Positions 32,542 through 33,404 of a stretch of DNA of 33,404 nucleotides are shown here, piece after piece (positions within the stretch are counted from its first letter, which is position 1; every line of letters starts with the position of its first letter). The stretch is from positions 1 through 33,404 of the forward strand of contig SYLY01000323.1 in NCBI GenBank assembly GCA_005808475.1. The letters run 5' to 3'. Under the pieces are notes generated by a model. The model made no database searches. It saw only the letters and a program-made list of their open reading frames with translations, and was not told the origin of the DNA. Origin of the DNA: Acidobacteriota bacterium. GTDB taxonomy: Bacteria > Acidobacteriota > Terriglobia > Bryobacterales > Bryobacteraceae. Position numbers and translations under genes: made by a program.

Positions 32542-33219
32542 TTATCCGTTGGAGCCGCTCCGAGGCGGCTCATCGGACGTGGTGGGAACGGGCTCGACGA
32601 GGCGCAAACGGGGCTCGCCGGGTTTGTTCGGTAATTCTTGCGCGAGCGGAGCTTGCGGTGGCTTCATTCGTTCGTTTTCGGCGATGGCCGCCAATTGCGA
32701 CGCGGCTTCGAGCCCGGCGCGCTCCTTATGCAGGCGCGCGGCTTGGATCTCGGCGAGGTGCTTTTCGGCGCGGCGGGCTTCGCGGGTGAGGCGCGCTTCC
32801 TGGCGGTCGAGGTTGGCGAGGGCGCGGGAGTTGTCGCAGCCCTTGCGATAGGCGAGTGCGATGCGCGTGGCTATGTCGATGTTGTCGTAGTCCGCCTCGA
32901 GTTCGGATTGCATGGTATCGGTGTCGAACTGGAGTAGGCGCGTCTCGATGGACCAGACGCGGCGAAGGCGCCACTTGGCGGCCACGATTTCCTCGACGAT
33001 GAGATACTCGCCGTCATTGGCGGGTTGGTGGATGTCGACGAAGGACTGACGGAACTGCTCGAGGAGCTCGGCAGACTCGCCTCGGAGGAGGAGCGCCTTG
33101 CCGAGGAGTCCGTGCTTGATCGCGTTCTGGGCAACGCGGAGCTTGCCTTCGGGCGTGAGTGGGCCGAGCGATTGGGCTCCGTTGCCGCGCGCCGTTTCCG
33201 CTTGCCGTAGTGTGGACAT
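32542..33219 (-). CDS. NAxKHGL-motif protein, possible terminase small-subunit analogue
   Basis: The 225-residue protein carries LTPEGKLRVAQNAIKHGLLG (residues 21-40), the TPEGK...NAxKHGL signature seen in many unnamed acidobacterial and planctomycete proteins and, in similar form, near phage terminases. The middle (REARRAEKHLAEIQAARLHKERAG) is predicted coiled coil and the last 40 residues are proline-rich and disordered (MKPPQAPLAQELPNKPGEPR). No enzyme motif is seen. The ATG has GAGGTGA 7 bases upstream, an ordinary Shine-Dalgarno. It is the first gene of the terminase cassette. DNA binding and a small-subunit role are inferences from motif and position. Confidence 0.75.
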   Translation of the reverse strand: MSTLRQAETARGNGAQSLGPLTPEGKLRVAQNAIKHGLLGKALLLRGESAELLEQFRQSFVDIHQPANDGEYLIVEEIVAAKWRLRRVWSIETRLLQFDTDTMQSELEADYDNIDIATRIALAYRKGCDNSRALANLDRQEARLTREARRAEKHLAEIQAARLHKERAGLEAASQLAAIAENERMKPPQAPLAQELPNKPGEPRLRLVEPVPTTSDEPPRSGSNG

Positions 33220-33310
33220 GAATCGTTCACCTCGCCCGCAAGTTTGGCATTCGAGTCAAGCGGACGATGGCGCCTCTGGCCGCCAAGTTGTTGGAATCAG
33301 AGGAGAAATG

Positions 33311-33339
33311 ATTTTGCCTAAAGCCGGAACTACTTGCAA
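33311..33339 (-). promoter_or_regulatory. Possible promoter of the terminase cassette
   Basis: On the minus strand TTGCAA (33339-33334) and CAAAAT (33316-33311) are spaced by 17 bases, each 4 of 6 to the consensus, about 90 bases before the first cassette gene. They lie in the AT-richest DNA of the window, where chance matches are more likely. Confidence 0.25.
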
Positions 33340-33404
33340 AACCCAATTTGACAATCGAAAAGTTCGTGCTATGGAACACCTATCGAGTGGGTGCGCCGCT
33401 GGAG

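Noticed and set aside
33308-33404. Plus-strand open frame starting ATG after AGGAG and running off the window
   Set aside because: Only 32 codons are visible, AGGAG is too close to the ATG (2 bases), and no family is recognisable.
1-33404. CRISPR arrays, insertion sequences and long direct repeats
   Set aside because: No regularly spaced repeats, transposase motifs or terminal inverted repeats were seen by eye; the two DUF modules are diverged paralogues, not repeats.

Overview
The window looks like chromosomal DNA of a GC-rich Acidobacteriota, most likely the Solibacter/Bryobacter branch. This is an inference from gene content: two secreted modules pairing a DUF1549/DUF1553 cytochrome protein with a DUF1501 protein (typical of Planctomycetes, Verrucomicrobia and Solibacter-type acidobacteria), outer-membrane lipid genes, a group 2 truncated haemoglobin and an NAxKHGL-type protein. 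No rRNA, tRNA, CRISPR array or insertion sequence was found. Coding density is very high: many neighbours overlap by 4 bases (ATGA or GTGA) and several convergent pairs are separated by only 1-6 bases.

Layout. (1) Minus strand, 4274 to 1: LacD-type aldolase, KDPG aldolase, a 55-residue Trm112-like zinc protein, a family 9 glycosyltransferase and an MsbA-like ABC exporter cut by the window edge. The last three resemble the LPS/lipid A context in which Trm112-like YcaR and MsbA occur in other Gram-negatives. (2) An unknown membrane protein (minus) diverges from hemB (plus). hemB is coupled by stop/start overlaps to an AddB-like nuclease and an AddA helicase-nuclease, forming a haem synthesis plus double-strand-break repair operon. 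(3) A 74-residue unknown gene and a DinB-like protein. (4) Minus strand, 23100 to 12746: PhoD-like phosphatase, unknown membrane protein, cytochrome c-PQQ dehydrogenase, then after a 316-base gap a DUF1549/1553-DUF1501 pair, a truncated haemoglobin that probably starts at CTG, and a ceramidase-like hydrolase. (5) A short plus-strand pair: TIGR04282 glycosyltransferase-like protein and Bcp peroxiredoxin. (6) Minus strand, 30793 to 24178: a second DUF1549/1553-DUF1501 pair, a PQQ-type beta-propeller and a LOG-family protein. (7) Minus strand, 33219 to 30875: a four-gene phage-type cassette with an NAIKHGL protein, an 88-residue unknown, a terminase ATPase and a separate terminase nuclease, with no capsid or portal gene in view.

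The best candidates for something undescribed are the compact orphan terminase cassette with its two-gene large subunit, and a repeated promoter arrangement. Five transcription-unit heads (4935-, 4992+, 18384-, 23100-, 30793-) have a TAnnnT hexamer 7-11 bases before the ATG and no convincing Shine-Dalgarno, which suggests leaderless transcription. All functions come from reading motifs by eye; no database search was run.
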